A DNA stretch of 64,000 nucleotides from Thereva unica. Its lineage: Eukaryota > Arthropoda > Insecta > Diptera > Therevidae. The position numbers and the translations under genes were made by a program. Below the pieces are notes generated by a model that saw only the letters and a list, made by a program, of their open reading frames with translations, was not told where the DNA came from and made no database searches. The DNA lies in the NCBI GenBank assembly GCA_949987705.1, contig OX465281.1, positions 160,594,393-160,658,392 of the forward strand. The letters are read 5' to 3'. The first letter of the stretch is position 1. Each line of letters opens with the position of its first letter. This document shows positions 11,932 through 22,062 of this stretch, in pieces.

Positions 11932-13352
11932 TCTATAATATAAAAATAAGTCGGGTTTTCCTTCCTGACGCTATAATTCCAGAACGCACGATCCGATTTC
12001 CACGGTTTTGCATTCGTTGGAAAGGTCTCGGGCTCCGTGAGGTTTATAGCAAAAAAATTTCAACAGAAAAGCAGGCGTTTGGTCCATAGCAGCCATCTCA
12101 AGAGGGCGGACTACCATCTTCTTTACAACCCCTCGACTTGGATATCAAATGAAAGGGTTTGGTAAGTAGAACGCCAAAGGCAATATAGTATACTCAATAT
12201 ATCGATTGGTCCATGGCAGTCATCTCAAGAGAGCAGATGACCATTTTCTTCACAACCCCTTCGAAATGGGTATCCAATGAAAAAGTATGATAAGTAGAAC
12301 AATATAAGCATTATAGTATACTCAATATGTCACTTGGTCCATGGCGATCATCTCAAGCGGGCGGATTACCATTTTCTTCACAACCCCTTCGAGATGGGTA
12401 TCAACTGAGAGAGTATGATAAGTAGAACACATAAGCAATATAGTATACTCAATATATCGTTTGGTCCATAGCGGTCATCTCCAGAGGTTGGATTACCATT
12501 ATCTTCACACCCCTCGATATGGATTTCAAATGAAAGGGTATGATAATAGAACACCATAAGCAATATAGTATGTATACTCAATATATCGTTTGGTCCATGG
12601 CGGTCATCTCAAGAGGGAGGATGATCATTTTCTTCACTACCCCCTCGACATTGGTATCAAATGAAAGGGCATTATAAGAAGAATGCCATAGACTATGTCA
12701 TTAGATTCATGGCGGCCATCTCAAGAGGGCGGATTACCATTTTTTTCACAACACCAGAGACATGGGTATCAAATGAAAGGCTATGAAAAGTAAAACACCA
12801 TAAGCAATATAGTATACTCAATTTATAATTTGGTCCATGGCGGCCATCTCAAAAGGGCGGTTTACCATTTTCTTCACAACCCCTTCTAGATGGGTATCAA
12901 ATGAAAGAGTATGATAAGTAGAACAATATAAGCAATATAGTATACTCAATATATCGTTTGGTCCATAGCGGCCATCTCGAGAAGGCGGATTACCATTTTC
13001 TTCACAACCCCTACGACATGGGTATCAAATGAAAGAGTATGAGAAGTAGAACACCATAACCAATATAGTATACTCAATATATCGTTTGGTAAATGGCGGT
13101 CATCTCAAGAGGGCGGATTACCATTTTCTTCCCAACCCCTTCGAGATGGGTAGCAAATGAGAGAGTATGATAAGTAGAACACCATAGGCAATATAGTATA
13201 CTCAATATATCATTTGGTCCATGGCGGTCATATCCCAAAATCAATTTTCCCAGATTTGTTCTTTTTTCACTATATCTTTTTCCTATCACAGACTGTGTCC
13301 CCATAATCTTATTTTATTGAAAGGCGTTGCAACGCACGCGGGTTTTTGCTAG
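11932..13352 (+). mobile_element. Non-autonomous Helitron with internal minisatellite
   Basis: Starts with TCTATAATATAAAAATAAGT and a following TTCCTTCCTGACGCTATAATTCC segment, a 5' end seen widely in insect Helitrons. It ends AACGCACGCGGGTTTTTGCTAG, and the cgttgcaacg just before can fold. It is flanked by A (11931) and T (13353), as expected for insertion between A and T. There is no coding sequence; the interior is a ~127-bp minisatellite. Its 3' end closely matches that of the surrounding autonomous Helitron, so the larger element could have mobilised it. Confidence 0.85.
12080..13230 (+). repeat. ~127-bp minisatellite, about nine copies
   Basis: Units contain ggtccatggcggtcatctca, attaccattttcttcacaac and tatactcaatatatcg. 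The atcaaatgaaag landmark recurs about every 127 bp (one interval is 112 bp). The same family occurs inverted at 45651-47317. Confidence 0.9.
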
Positions 13353-13473
13353 TACTTAAATAATTTAATTATAAGTTATAACATATTTTTTATAGGTAAC
13401 TTCAAATCTTTTTTCATTACACCTTTTTCCTATTCTGTTCTGTTTTTATTTAAAGGTGTTGCAACGCACGCGG

Positions 13474-14960
13474 CACGGTGTTGTGATAATAAAAATAAGT
13501 TTGTCTAAAATGACGCTAAGATCTGCGAACGGGAGCTTTCTTGTAACATATAAACATGCCAAAATATGTCCAAACCGAAATCGGATCTGCTCCTTTTTTC
13601 AAAATATCCTCAAATAACGATTTTTCGCAAAAATTCACTAAATTTCCAATATGCGAAATGTTAAACGTCTCTAAAATTGCATGCAATGGGAAATACACAC
13701 ATATACATATGTATTTACACATATATATTTGAAATGTTTATATACAAGAATATATATACATTATATAATACAACCTCACCTGGGGGCCTACTGGCATCAT
13801 TTTGTAGGTGCATCATAAAAAACCACTAAAAAGCGCTCCCACGGCCCCAAAAAAATCGTAGGAGGCTCCACGACCCCTTAAAATCTTCTACAGAAAAATC
13901 CCCCCTTGCCACTAAGGGGGCCTGGGGCTGCCCGAGGGGCCGCAACAGGTAAAATGCACTTATGCACTTTACACTTTTACATCCCACGCCCCCCAAAAAA
14001 ATCGTAGGAGGCTCAGAGACCCCTTAAAATCTTCGTAATTTACCGTACAACAATTCAAAAATAATATAAAAATCAGTAGTCTATTAGGCTTTGAAAACAA
14101 AGGGTCTAATGCATCGCGAAGCTTTATTGTGAATTTATTGTAGTAGTTGTAAGATAAAAAGCTCATCATGTCTCCGTCATGGATTTTTATATTATTTTTT
14201 AATTGTTGTACGGTAAATTACGAAGATTTTAAGGGGTCTCCGAGCCTCCTACGATTTTTTTTGGGGCCGTGGGAGGTAAAAGTGTAAAGTGCATAATTGC
14301 ATTTTACCTGTTGCAGCCCCTCGTGCAGCCCCAAGCCCCCTTAGAGGCAAGGGAGGATTTTTATGTTATTTTTTAATTATAGTAGGGACCGTTACGAAGA
14401 TTTTAAGGGGTCTCCGAGCCTCCTACGATTTTTTTTGGGGCTGTGGGAGGTAAAAGTGTAAAATGCATAAGTGCATTTTACCTGTTGCAGCCCCTCGTGC
14501 AGCTCCCAAGCCCCCTTAGAAACAAGGGGGGATTTTTATGTTATTTTTAGTTATAGTAGGGACCGTTACGATTTTTTTTGGGGCCGTGGGAGCGTTTTTT
14601 AGTGTTTTTTAGTGCATTTTATGATGCACCTACAAAATGATGCAATTAGGCCCCCAGGTGAGGTACTATATAATGTATATATATTCTTGTATATAAACAT
14701 TTCAAATATATATGTGTAAATACATATGTATATGTGTGTATTTTCCGTTGCACGCAATTTTAGAGACGTTTAACATTTCGCATATTGGAAATTTAGTGAA
14801 TTTTTGCGAAAAATCGTTATTTGAGGATATTTTGAAAAAAGGAGCAGATCCGATTTCGATTTGGACATATTTTGGCTTGTTTTTATGTTACAAGAAAGCT
14901 CCCGTTCTCAGATCTTAGCGTCATTTTAGACAAACTTATTTTTATTATCACAACACCGTG
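13474..14960. mobile_element. Fold-back DNA element with ~390-bp inverted arms
   Basis: The ends CACGGTGTTGTGATAATAAA and their complement define a 1487-bp element flanked by the 4-bp duplication GCGG (13470-13473 and 14961-14964). The arms (about 13474-13865 and 14570-14960) are almost identical inverted copies, and each encodes the same spurious 68-residue peptide. The centre holds further direct and inverted copies of a G/T-rich block (cctcctacgattttttttgg at about 14248, 14430; complement at 13855, 14010). A CAC...GTG terminus with a 4-bp TSD is reminiscent of Chapaev-type elements, but no transposase is present, so the class is open. Confidence 0.8.
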
Positions 14961-14975
14961 GCGGGTTTTTTCTAG
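14961..14975 (+). other. 3' terminus of the outer Helitron
   Basis: GCGGGTTTTTTCTAG, followed by T, completes the terminus that begins GTTGCAACGCACGCGG at 13458-13473. The fold-back element split the terminal stem region. It matches the ends at 13352 and, reversed, at 57661. Confidence 0.7.
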
Positions 14976-15778
14976 TATTAAAAGTAAAAGTTGCACAAGT
15001 TAAATATCCATACATTCAATAACTAATTTGTCTACAGTTTCATATTGCAAATCACACAGTTCCAGTTTTTCTTGGCTCGCAGGAATATTGATGTTATTGA
15101 TAATTTGAGTCATTCACTTGGCTGATCAGGATATTGATGATTTCTGGCTCAAAGTATAGGTTTCAAAGTCTTTGTAACGAAAAACAAAAATGGTTGCCAG
15201 GCGAAACCGGTTGTAAAAATCCTGGCAACCCTCCCGCAAGGTAACGAAACAAAAAATTTTTTTCGAACAAGTGATTGGAGGTAAGTTTCAATGCGCTTGT
15301 GTCAAATATTCGTTATTAAAAATTTATTTCAACTTGTGCCAGTTCCTTGGAAGAAAACAGAAAATAACAAATATGAACCAAAAAAATTATTTTTTTCAGC
15401 TTTTGTAGTTGTTAAATTTTTGGGGGGCAAAACCGTACCGTCACCTCCTCGCTGGTGCAGTGGCAAACACATTGAGCAAGTAAGTGTTATAGTTTTTGAG
15501 ATACTTAAGCTTTGTCCGTCGTCGTCCGTCGGTTGTCGTCGAATTTTGTTCTTAAGTGTATGAAAAAAAAATTGTTTGTTTTTCAGAGGTCTTAAAAATG
15601 TTACTGTAATTTTTGAATAATTAAATAAAGTACAACTAAAAATACCCATCTTTATTGAAAAACCTTTTAATAACCAGTAATGTAAGGTACCAGGTGCGTG
15701 CAGTTTATATTTTATATAAAAAAATACTTTTTGAAATACACGTCGTTTCGACGGATGGTTAGCTTAAATGGTGTACGC
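14976..15778. other. Unassigned AT-rich interval with one hairpin
   Basis: No coding region was recognised. A 10-bp perfect inverted repeat, GGTTGCCAGG (15192-15201) and CCTGGCAACC (15221-15230), forms a hairpin with a 19-nt loop. The 3' part may include the RTE 5' UTR, but its boundary is not visible. Confidence 0.4.
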
Positions 15779-15870
15779 CAGAAGGTTAGCTATCTAGGGT
15801 TAAGAAACCCGAAGCAAAGCCTCTGAACGGACCGGAAAAAGGGCAACGACTACGGCAACAGCACCTGGAA

Positions 15871-16512
15871 ATGATTTTCGGAACATGGAATACGCGAAGT
15901 ATGTACAGAACTGCAGCAGTTAAGTCACTATTGGACGAAGTGAGCAGATATAAAATAAAATTACTCGCGTTACAAGAGATCAGATGGATAGGAGACGGGA
16001 CAATGGACCTTGGCAACTACAGGATATTCTACAGCTGCGGAAAGGAACATCACTTAGGAGTAGGCTTCGTAGTACACAAATCAATTATAGATAATGTGAT
16101 AGAGTTCAAGCCAATCAGTGAACGATTATGCTCAATACGACTCCGAACGAAGTTCTTTACCCTCTCAGTCATAAACGTACATGCGGAGACGGAGGAGAAA
16201 GCGGACACGACCAAGGACACTTTCTATTATAAGCTTGAGCGCGCATATGATACGGCCCCTTCCAATGACATTAAGATGGTGATAGGAGACCTCAACGTCA
16301 AAATTGGAAGAGAGAACTGGCACAGACCGACCATTGGAAAGGAAAGTCTCCACGAAACATCAAACGATAACGGACAACGTGTTATCGATTTCGCAATGAG
16401 TAAAAATATGATCGTCAGCTCAACATATTTCCCAAGAAAGAACATTCACAAATACACAGGGCAATCCCCCAGCGAAAGATACTGCAATCAAATAGACCAT
16501 ATTCTAATAGAC
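15871..16512 (+). pseudogene. RTE-like apurinic endonuclease domain
   Basis: Begins MIFGTWNTRSMYRTAAVKSL and contains the exonuclease/endonuclease/phosphatase signatures ALQEIRWIGDG (metal-binding Glu), IGDLNVKIG and QIDHILID. In LINEs this domain nicks the target to prime reverse transcription. The frame is open to 16512, where the BEL element inserted. The last EEP motif (S-D-H) is found downstream at about 29172. This lineage also gave rise to craniofacial development protein 2-like sequences. Dead because of the insertions. Confidence 0.85.
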
Positions 16513-16791
16513 ATATTAAAAAACAGTCTAAATATATTATTATTATTGAAACACCGGCTCTAACTCCAATTAATTAAATCTTTATTATCGAGAAACGATT
16601 GGAAGAAAGAATTCACACAACGGATTGAAATGAACTGAACTGTTTCTAACAAAAAAGCTGATGAAATAAGGTTTTAAATGTATGCGTGACAATATAAATT
16701 ATTACAAATAAATGAGCTGAATAAGTGGAATTTTTTTTCACATTTGTGTTGGTTCAATACATATATTTTAATTCTGAATAGATTTTCTACA
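16513..16791 (-). repeat. BEL/Pao 3' LTR
   Basis: On the - strand it runs TGTAGAAAATCTATTC ... to TTTTTTAATAT. It is nearly identical to 26864-27142, with single-base differences such as gatgaaataagg versus gatgatataagg. It contains no gene. Confidence 0.92.
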
Positions 16792-16800
16792 TCCTCCCCG
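16792..16800 (-). other. BEL/Pao polypurine tract
   Basis: On the - strand CCGGGGAGGA lies directly against the 3' LTR, the expected position of the plus-strand primer. Confidence 0.6.
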
Positions 16801-16812
16801 GCGGCGTAAGCT

Positions 16813-18019
16813 TCAATTTATTTCCAGAGGATATAGTAGTTGAAGAGGCCGTTTTAATTTGGAGCCGTTATGAAGGCGTATCATACAAGACCGTACCTTA
16901 CCATCCCGTCCTACATAGGTGTCTTCGACAATAGCTAATCTCCAAAATAAACGAGGTAATGAAGCGTCATGTAGAAGAACTACATCTCCTGGATGTACAT
17001 TTGACGACCTACTTGACTTACAATGATGTAGTGACCTCAGTTGCTGAATGTACTCGTGATACCAACGCTTTCGAAAAGTGCTAAGCGCTCGTAAACGTTG
17101 CTTCCAAAACTGACGAAGCTCTTTCGCATTTAGTTCTTCCTTGTTATCATCAGTAAGCGATAATGGAATGGCAGAACATCCCACGAGGAAATGCGCTGGG
17201 GTAAGAGGCGTTAAATCCAAGGGGTCTTCACCGACGTACGTCAAGGACCGATTATTTACAACGTTTTCTATTTCGGTTAACAGAGTGTGAAGATTGTCAT
17301 TATTGAGAGTCGTTCGCCTCACAACTGCTTTCAAGGGGTCTTCCTTACTAGTCGCTCCCAAAATCCGCCCCACCATGGTGCGCGCTCGACGATAAATTTC
17401 CATGATATACCATGCTTAGAGAGGAAACCATGTAAATCTTCAGAATTGACCAATTTTTCGAGCTTACGAAGATCTAATGATGCCCGTTTGAAGGTTTTCG
17501 CATTGTCCGAATATATGATAGACGGTACCCCTCTTCTTGCAATGAACCTCCGAAGTCCGAGAAGGCAACTCTCAGTGGATTGGTGTCAACTCCAAATGAA
17601 CCGCTCTAACTGCAGCGCAAGTGAAAAGTAGAATATAGCATTTGCGTGCCCCTTCCGCTGCTTTCTCCTTCGTATACAAAGGGCCCGCGAAGTCTAATCC
17701 TGTAACGTCGAAAGGACGTGAAAGTGAAAGCCTGTCTCGAGGAAGTGGCGCAAAAGGCTGCGATGCTGGTTTGCCTCTGAGTATTTTGCATACCACACAT
17801 GAGCTGCAAATTTTACGAACTAGCTGGCGTCCTTGCGTTATCCAATACTTTTCTCTGAGTCGGGTGAGAATCAGAGAAACACCACCATGGAGAGTGCGTT
17901 CATGCATGTCCTGTACGATGAGCCTAGCAACATATGATGATTTCGGCAGAATAATGGGATGAGGCTCACCAACTTCACTAGTCGCATATTGTAGCCGACC
18001 GCCAACACGTAAGTATTCC
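16813..18019 (-). pseudogene. BEL/Pao integrase and C-terminal DUF5641
   Basis: Integrase inserts the cDNA into the genome. Visible are the zinc-binding HERTLHGG ... CSSCVVCK, the first catalytic Asp in FDVTGLDFAGPL (about 17700), the second in YSDNAKTF (about 17510) and the Glu in [11 protein letters not shown] (about 17380), so the DDE triad is present. C-terminal to this is the LTPAHFLVG ... FWKQRLRAL ... WYHEYIQQL ... PGDVVLLHD block typical of BEL elements (DUF5641). One frameshift near 17572 and one near 17335 break the frame. Confidence 0.88.
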
Positions 18020-19296
18020 TTATCTAAAATGAAATGATTCCTTATCTAAAATAATTAAATTTGAATTTTTGGGAATACCTTTTCCATTTCGCCAAGCTTC
18101 TCTTTCAACCTGATAATAAGCTCGTTGTGTTAACAAAATCCAATATGATTCCGCCAGCCTTAATTCGACAGCTGATAAAAACTTCATTCTATCTTGAGGT
18201 GCCCCTTTCAGTCTATCACGGAATCGCATGACGTAGGCAGTAACCCTTAATAGTCGTGTCCAGCTGCTAAAACGTTCAATCTGTAAAATGGGCTGTACAT
18301 TATCTGGCGCTGGGTCCGTATCCCTTTCTTTCGGTGGTACACTACTTGATAAAGCTAACAACGCAGTTGTGTTAATGTCCTCCGTAACATGAATATCAAT
18401 TGACGGCCAGGTGATTTCAGCTCCTAACAACCATTCTGGCCCAGAATACCATACGGAAGAATTTGCCAAAGCTTTCGCGTTGATGCCCCTTGTCAATAAG
18501 TCTGCAGGATTATTTGATCCCGGACAATGTCTCCAGCTTGACTTTTCGGAATGTGCATGTATTTCGCTGACTCGATTCGTGACATAGGGCTTCCATTTCT
18601 TCTTATTACCGAGAATCCAATGTAGAGTAATCTTAAAGTCTGTCCAAAGCCATACTATATTAGGCACCGTTTTAAGATTTTGCCTGAGGTAATTCAGCAA
18701 CCGAGCAGCAATTAACGCGGCCGTAATCTCTAATTTTGGAAGCGTTAACTCTGGAAGATCACATTCCTTGATGGGAGCCACCCTATGTTTAGCGCAGAGA
18801 AAACAAGTCGAGACGTTGTTATTTCGAACTATTCTTAAATACGCAACTGCCCCATAGGCATGTAAGCTGGCATCCGCGAAGATATGAAGCTGCGATTGAG
18901 AAATATCCTCTTTAGATGAGACAGATCGCGGTATAGCTATTTCTCGTAATTCATTCACATCCGCGCAACATGCCGTCCATATCGTCAGAAGGTCTTTGGG
19001 TAGTAATTCGTCCCAATTCAATTTCTTTCGCCAAATTGCTTGAAAAAGTAGTTTCATGCGCACAATCCAAGGACCTAAAATACCAAAGGGGTCAAAAATT
19101 GTAGCCATTACCTTTAACGCGTTTCGTTTCGTTCCTTGCAACTTTCCAGACGATAAAAGATTTTCAGCAACAACTAATTCGTCAGTAAGAACATGCCAAA
19201 TTAATCCTAACACCTTTTGAATCCGAGGGGGCTCCTCTTCTCTAGCAAATTGCTTTCGTAAGTTGCAACTATTCGAGTTCCATTTGTGTAGTCTCA
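18020..19296 (-). pseudogene. BEL/Pao RT C-terminus and RNase H
   Basis: Starts at MRLHKWNSNS just after the Jockey insertion. Recognisable BEL motifs are VLGLIWHVLTDEL, FDPFGILGPWIVRMKLLFQ (Pao connection), the RNase H segment LHIFADASLHAYGAVAYLR, LPELTLPKLEITAALIAARL, WTDFKITLHWI and HCPGSNNPADLLTRG. RNase H removes template RNA during reverse transcription. The frame is open through the piece; it is separated from the RT N-half by the LINE. Confidence 0.9.
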
Positions 19297-19297
19297 T

Positions 19298-19332
<35 letters not shown>

Positions 19333-20550
19333 TTTGTACATAAGAAAACGGAGATAAACAAGACTTACATCTTTTAGAGTACAGTAATAATTTTAAATGA
19401 AACAAGGCAAAAGCAAAAATAACTAACCTAAGCTTACAAACTAAGCATACTAGAGTTATGGCTATTAGAAAGAAGAAGAGGAAAGAGAAAGCTAAGTAGT
19501 AAAGGGAGGAGAGAGCTAGAGAGAAGAGGTGGATAGAAGAAGAGGAACTTGTTTCCTGAAAATGGTGACCGTGCTAATTCTTTGTATAGAAGGGGGAAGA
19601 TCATTCCAGAGTCTAATCGCGTGCACAAAAAAGGAACGACTACCAATTCGAGACAGATGAGATGGAATAAGGAATTTGAGTGATCTCAAGGTTTGCAAGG
19701 GTGTAAGGAAGTCGGAAAGGTAAGAAGGGCTTTTAGCATAAAATACTTTATGTAGAAGAGCTAGCGCCATAATATCGATAAAACAAAAGAGGTCACAGCC
19801 TATTAGTGAATTCCGAACAGATGATATATGATCTGACCTTCTCAGGTGGAAGATAAAGCGTAAGCAATCATTGAATGCAACATTAAGTCTTTCACGGCAG
19901 GACGAATCATACACAATGTAAACTAGAGAGCCATAGAGGAAATGCGGAAGAATGAGAGATTTTACAAGCTTTGAACGTATAGTGGGTGATAGGAGACTGC
20001 CATGAAGCCGGAGCTTGCGTAAAGTCCCATAAATCTTGGAGAGCATTAGTGAGACTTGATCACAGCAGGTCAGTTTAGCATTAATAGCAATGCCAAGATT
20101 ATGGACCCGATCAACAATGGGAAGAGGAATGTTACCCAGACAAATGAGTGGCATTCTGTCGGGCAGTGTAGAAAGACGACTAAGCATAAGTACTTGTGAT
20201 TTTTTAGGGTTTAATTTAAGGAAATTGAGAGCACTCCACTCATTTATTCGTGAGAGAGTGCTATTCAGGTCAGAAATACAAGAATCAATTTGGCAAGAAG
20301 GGCAAGAGGTATACAGTTGGAGATCATCAGCATATAGATGAAAGGAACAGTGGCCGATAGTAAAAGGTAGGTCATTGATATACAATGAAAATAGTAGGGG
20401 ACCAAGAATTGAACCTTGAGGAACACCAGAAGGCACTTGTAGAAAAGAGGAGATAACATTATTATGACGAACACACTGAAAACGGTTAGATAGCAAAGAG
20501 GAGAAAAGCCGTGTAGCAGACGAAGAGAAATGATAGCGCCATTGATGCAC
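19297..20550 (-). mobile_element. 5'-truncated Jockey-type LINE inserted in BEL pol
   Basis: The 3' end on the - strand is a (TAAA)n tail (19297-19334). The body is homologous to the LINE at 43225-54580, including the sequence around acatcttttagagtac near the 3' end. It starts within the RT domain, the usual outcome of incomplete target-primed reverse transcription. The 5' junction near 20550 and a clear target duplication were not resolved. Confidence 0.85.
19516..20530 (-). pseudogene. Jockey-type reverse transcriptase, C-terminal half
   Basis: Contains the RT motifs VPSGVPQGSILGPLLFSLYI and LYADDLQLY (catalytic Asp pair), then LNPKKSQVLMLSR, VHNLGIAINAKL and a C-terminal thumb region ending FRKQVPLLLSTSSL. 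About 75% of positions I compared agree with the protein at 43518-44676, so they are members of one family. The fingers region and endonuclease are missing. Confidence 0.88.
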
Positions 20551-21386
20551 CCTTCAGTATCGAGAGTCGAGTAGAGTCGCTTCCTTATTCATTTTTGATG
20601 CTATTATATCACTATCAGTGCTGATAATTAAGTCATCCATATAGAAGCTCGATTTGAGAGCGGCAACTGTTTCAGAGTAGCGATAGAAAGACTCGTCAAG
20701 AACCTTCAATAGAGTAGCTCCCAACAGATACGGGCTACAAGTAACGCCAAAAGTTACATGCGTCATACGATATATTTGGACAGCAGGAAGATTATTCGTT
20801 TCCGTTATTTTCTCCGCAAACCAGAAAAATCGGTGGCTATCGCGATCTTTTGGGTGAAGAGAGACCTGTAAAAAGGCTTTCTCGATGTCCGCCACTATTC
20901 CTATTTTGCCACAGCGAAAATTCAGAAGAATCGCTAAAATATCCGGCAATAAGTTGGCACCTGTTTCTAAATGTTCGTTCAAAGATTTGTGATTTTGTTC
21001 ATGTGCAGAAGCATCAAAAACGATGCGAAGTTTTGACGTTTGTTTATCGTCCCTATAAACTGCTCTATGTGGCAGGTAATAAACACGATCACTATCTGAA
21101 ACTTCCGGTGCCCTTTACATATCAAATCGGTCATAGCCTCATCGTATTCAATAATTTTGTTTGTAGCGCACAACTTTCTAACCAGCGATTTCATTCGAAC
21201 TAAAGCACCACCGCGGTTGTCATGTAAGGTACTTTTGTCATCTTTCCAAAGGAGCGATGCCTCGTAGCGGGTATCCTTTTTGATGGTATATGCACTAAAA
21301 TCTGTACCGGCTCGTTTTTCACTTTCACTAGTAATTCCTAAGGCCTCAAGCTCCCAAAAATTTTTAATTTCCTTGCACGCACAAAC
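20551..21386 (-). pseudogene. BEL/Pao reverse transcriptase, N-terminal half
   Basis: Pre-RT text such as WELEALGITSESEKRAGTDF and RGGALVRMKSLVRKLCATNK leads to the RT core VADIEKAFLQVSLHPKDRDS, VTFGVTCSPYLLGATLL and FYMDDLIISTDS (catalytic Asp pair). A frameshift falls between YDEAMTDLICKG and EQNHKSLNEHLETGANLLPD (about 21000-21110). The right edge is the Penelope insertion and the left edge is the LINE. Confidence 0.88.
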
Positions 21387-21398
21387 ATTAAGAGAGGC

Positions 21399-21485
21399 AA
21401 AAATCGGTGGCTATCGCGATCTTTTGGGTGAAGAGAGACCTGTAAAAAGGCTTTCTCGATGTCCGCCACTATTCCTATTTTGCCA
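21399..21485 (+). repeat. 87-bp copy of BEL RT sequence at the Penelope 5' end
   Basis: Identical, and in the same orientation, to 20825-20911, which lies about 490 bp to the left in the BEL RT gene. It sits between the target duplication and the pseudo-LTR, so it was added during or at Penelope insertion. Confidence 0.9.
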
Positions 21486-21486
21486 T

Positions 21487-22050
21487 GAACATGTGAACTA
21501 CATAAAAAACAATGAAGCCAACAAATCTTCTTTTGCCAGCCATGTTTTAGGTGAAAAGCATTTTTCCACATCCGAAGCCAACGTTCGTCTATTACAACAC
21601 ATAACGGACAACAGAAAATTAGACGCATACGAAAGTTTTTACATACACAGAAATACGGACTCCTTAAATGCAGACAAAGGAAATATAGATTCGTTTTTAT
21701 TTAATTTGAATTAAATAGCATTAACAGTTGTTTTGTATACCGTTATTCCATTCAAACAAAAGAAATATAGATCCTTTTTTCCTTTAAATAGACTTAGTAT
21801 ACCGTTAGTATACATACTATATTAGATGTAATTACAAATCCCTAGACCTTTAGTGCTAGCCGTGTTGCTGATGATGACCGATTACATCGGTTGAAATGCA
21901 TTCGACAAATTAAATTGTTTGTTAAATTAATTTTAATAAACGTAAATTTTGTACATTCTATAAAAAAGGTGTTGTTAATATCTCAAACCAATTTTAACGT
22001 AATAATAGAGAGTGTACGTTTTATTCTTAAAAAACTCACAAAATTGATAT
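21487..22050 (+). repeat. Penelope 5' pseudo-LTR
   Basis: 564 bp matching 24184-24747 with a few substitutions (e.g. catgtg/catatg, gtgtacg/gtgtgcg). It begins inside the GIY-YIG coding region and includes the 3' UTR with the hammerhead-like core. In the family this repeat supplies promoter and ribozyme functions. Confidence 0.9.
21868..21896 (+). ncRNA. Hammerhead-ribozyme-like core, 5' pseudo-LTR copy
   Basis: CTGATGA is followed by a 6-7-bp hairpin (ACCGAT/ATCGGT with loop TAC) and then GAAA, the arrangement of core and helix II in a type I hammerhead. Penelope-like elements are known to carry such motifs. Helix III would be very short (the near-palindrome GAAATGCATTC), as in variants that work as dimers. 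Helix I and the cleavage site were not confirmed. Confidence 0.6.
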
Positions 22051-22062
22051 ATATGACAAACC

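Larger units (their letters stand above)
323..14975 (+). mobile_element. Autonomous Helitron, interrupted by four later insertions
   Basis: A rolling-circle transposon encoding a RepHel protein (HUH replication initiator plus PIF1-like helicase). The Rep half lies at 323-3609 and the helicase half at 10072-11696, split by a DNA transposon. After the coding region, a 3' end of the form GCAACGCACGCGG...CTAG, followed by T, is rebuilt from 13461-13473 and 14961-14975, which flank a fold-back insertion. Visible insertions are the MITE 2451-2688, the Academ-like element 3613-10068, a second Helitron 11932-13352 and the fold-back 13474-14960. Assigning the 14975 terminus to this copy rests on its order and on similarity to the other Helitron ends in the window. 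The 5' terminus is not located, so the left coordinate is only where the open frame begins. Confidence 0.75.

Noticed and set aside
12378..13304. Small - strand open frames in the Helitron minisatellite
   Set aside because: Repeat-derived, with no consistent start or domain.
13516..14918. Paired 68-codon open frames
   Set aside because: They are the two arms of the fold-back element, not genes.
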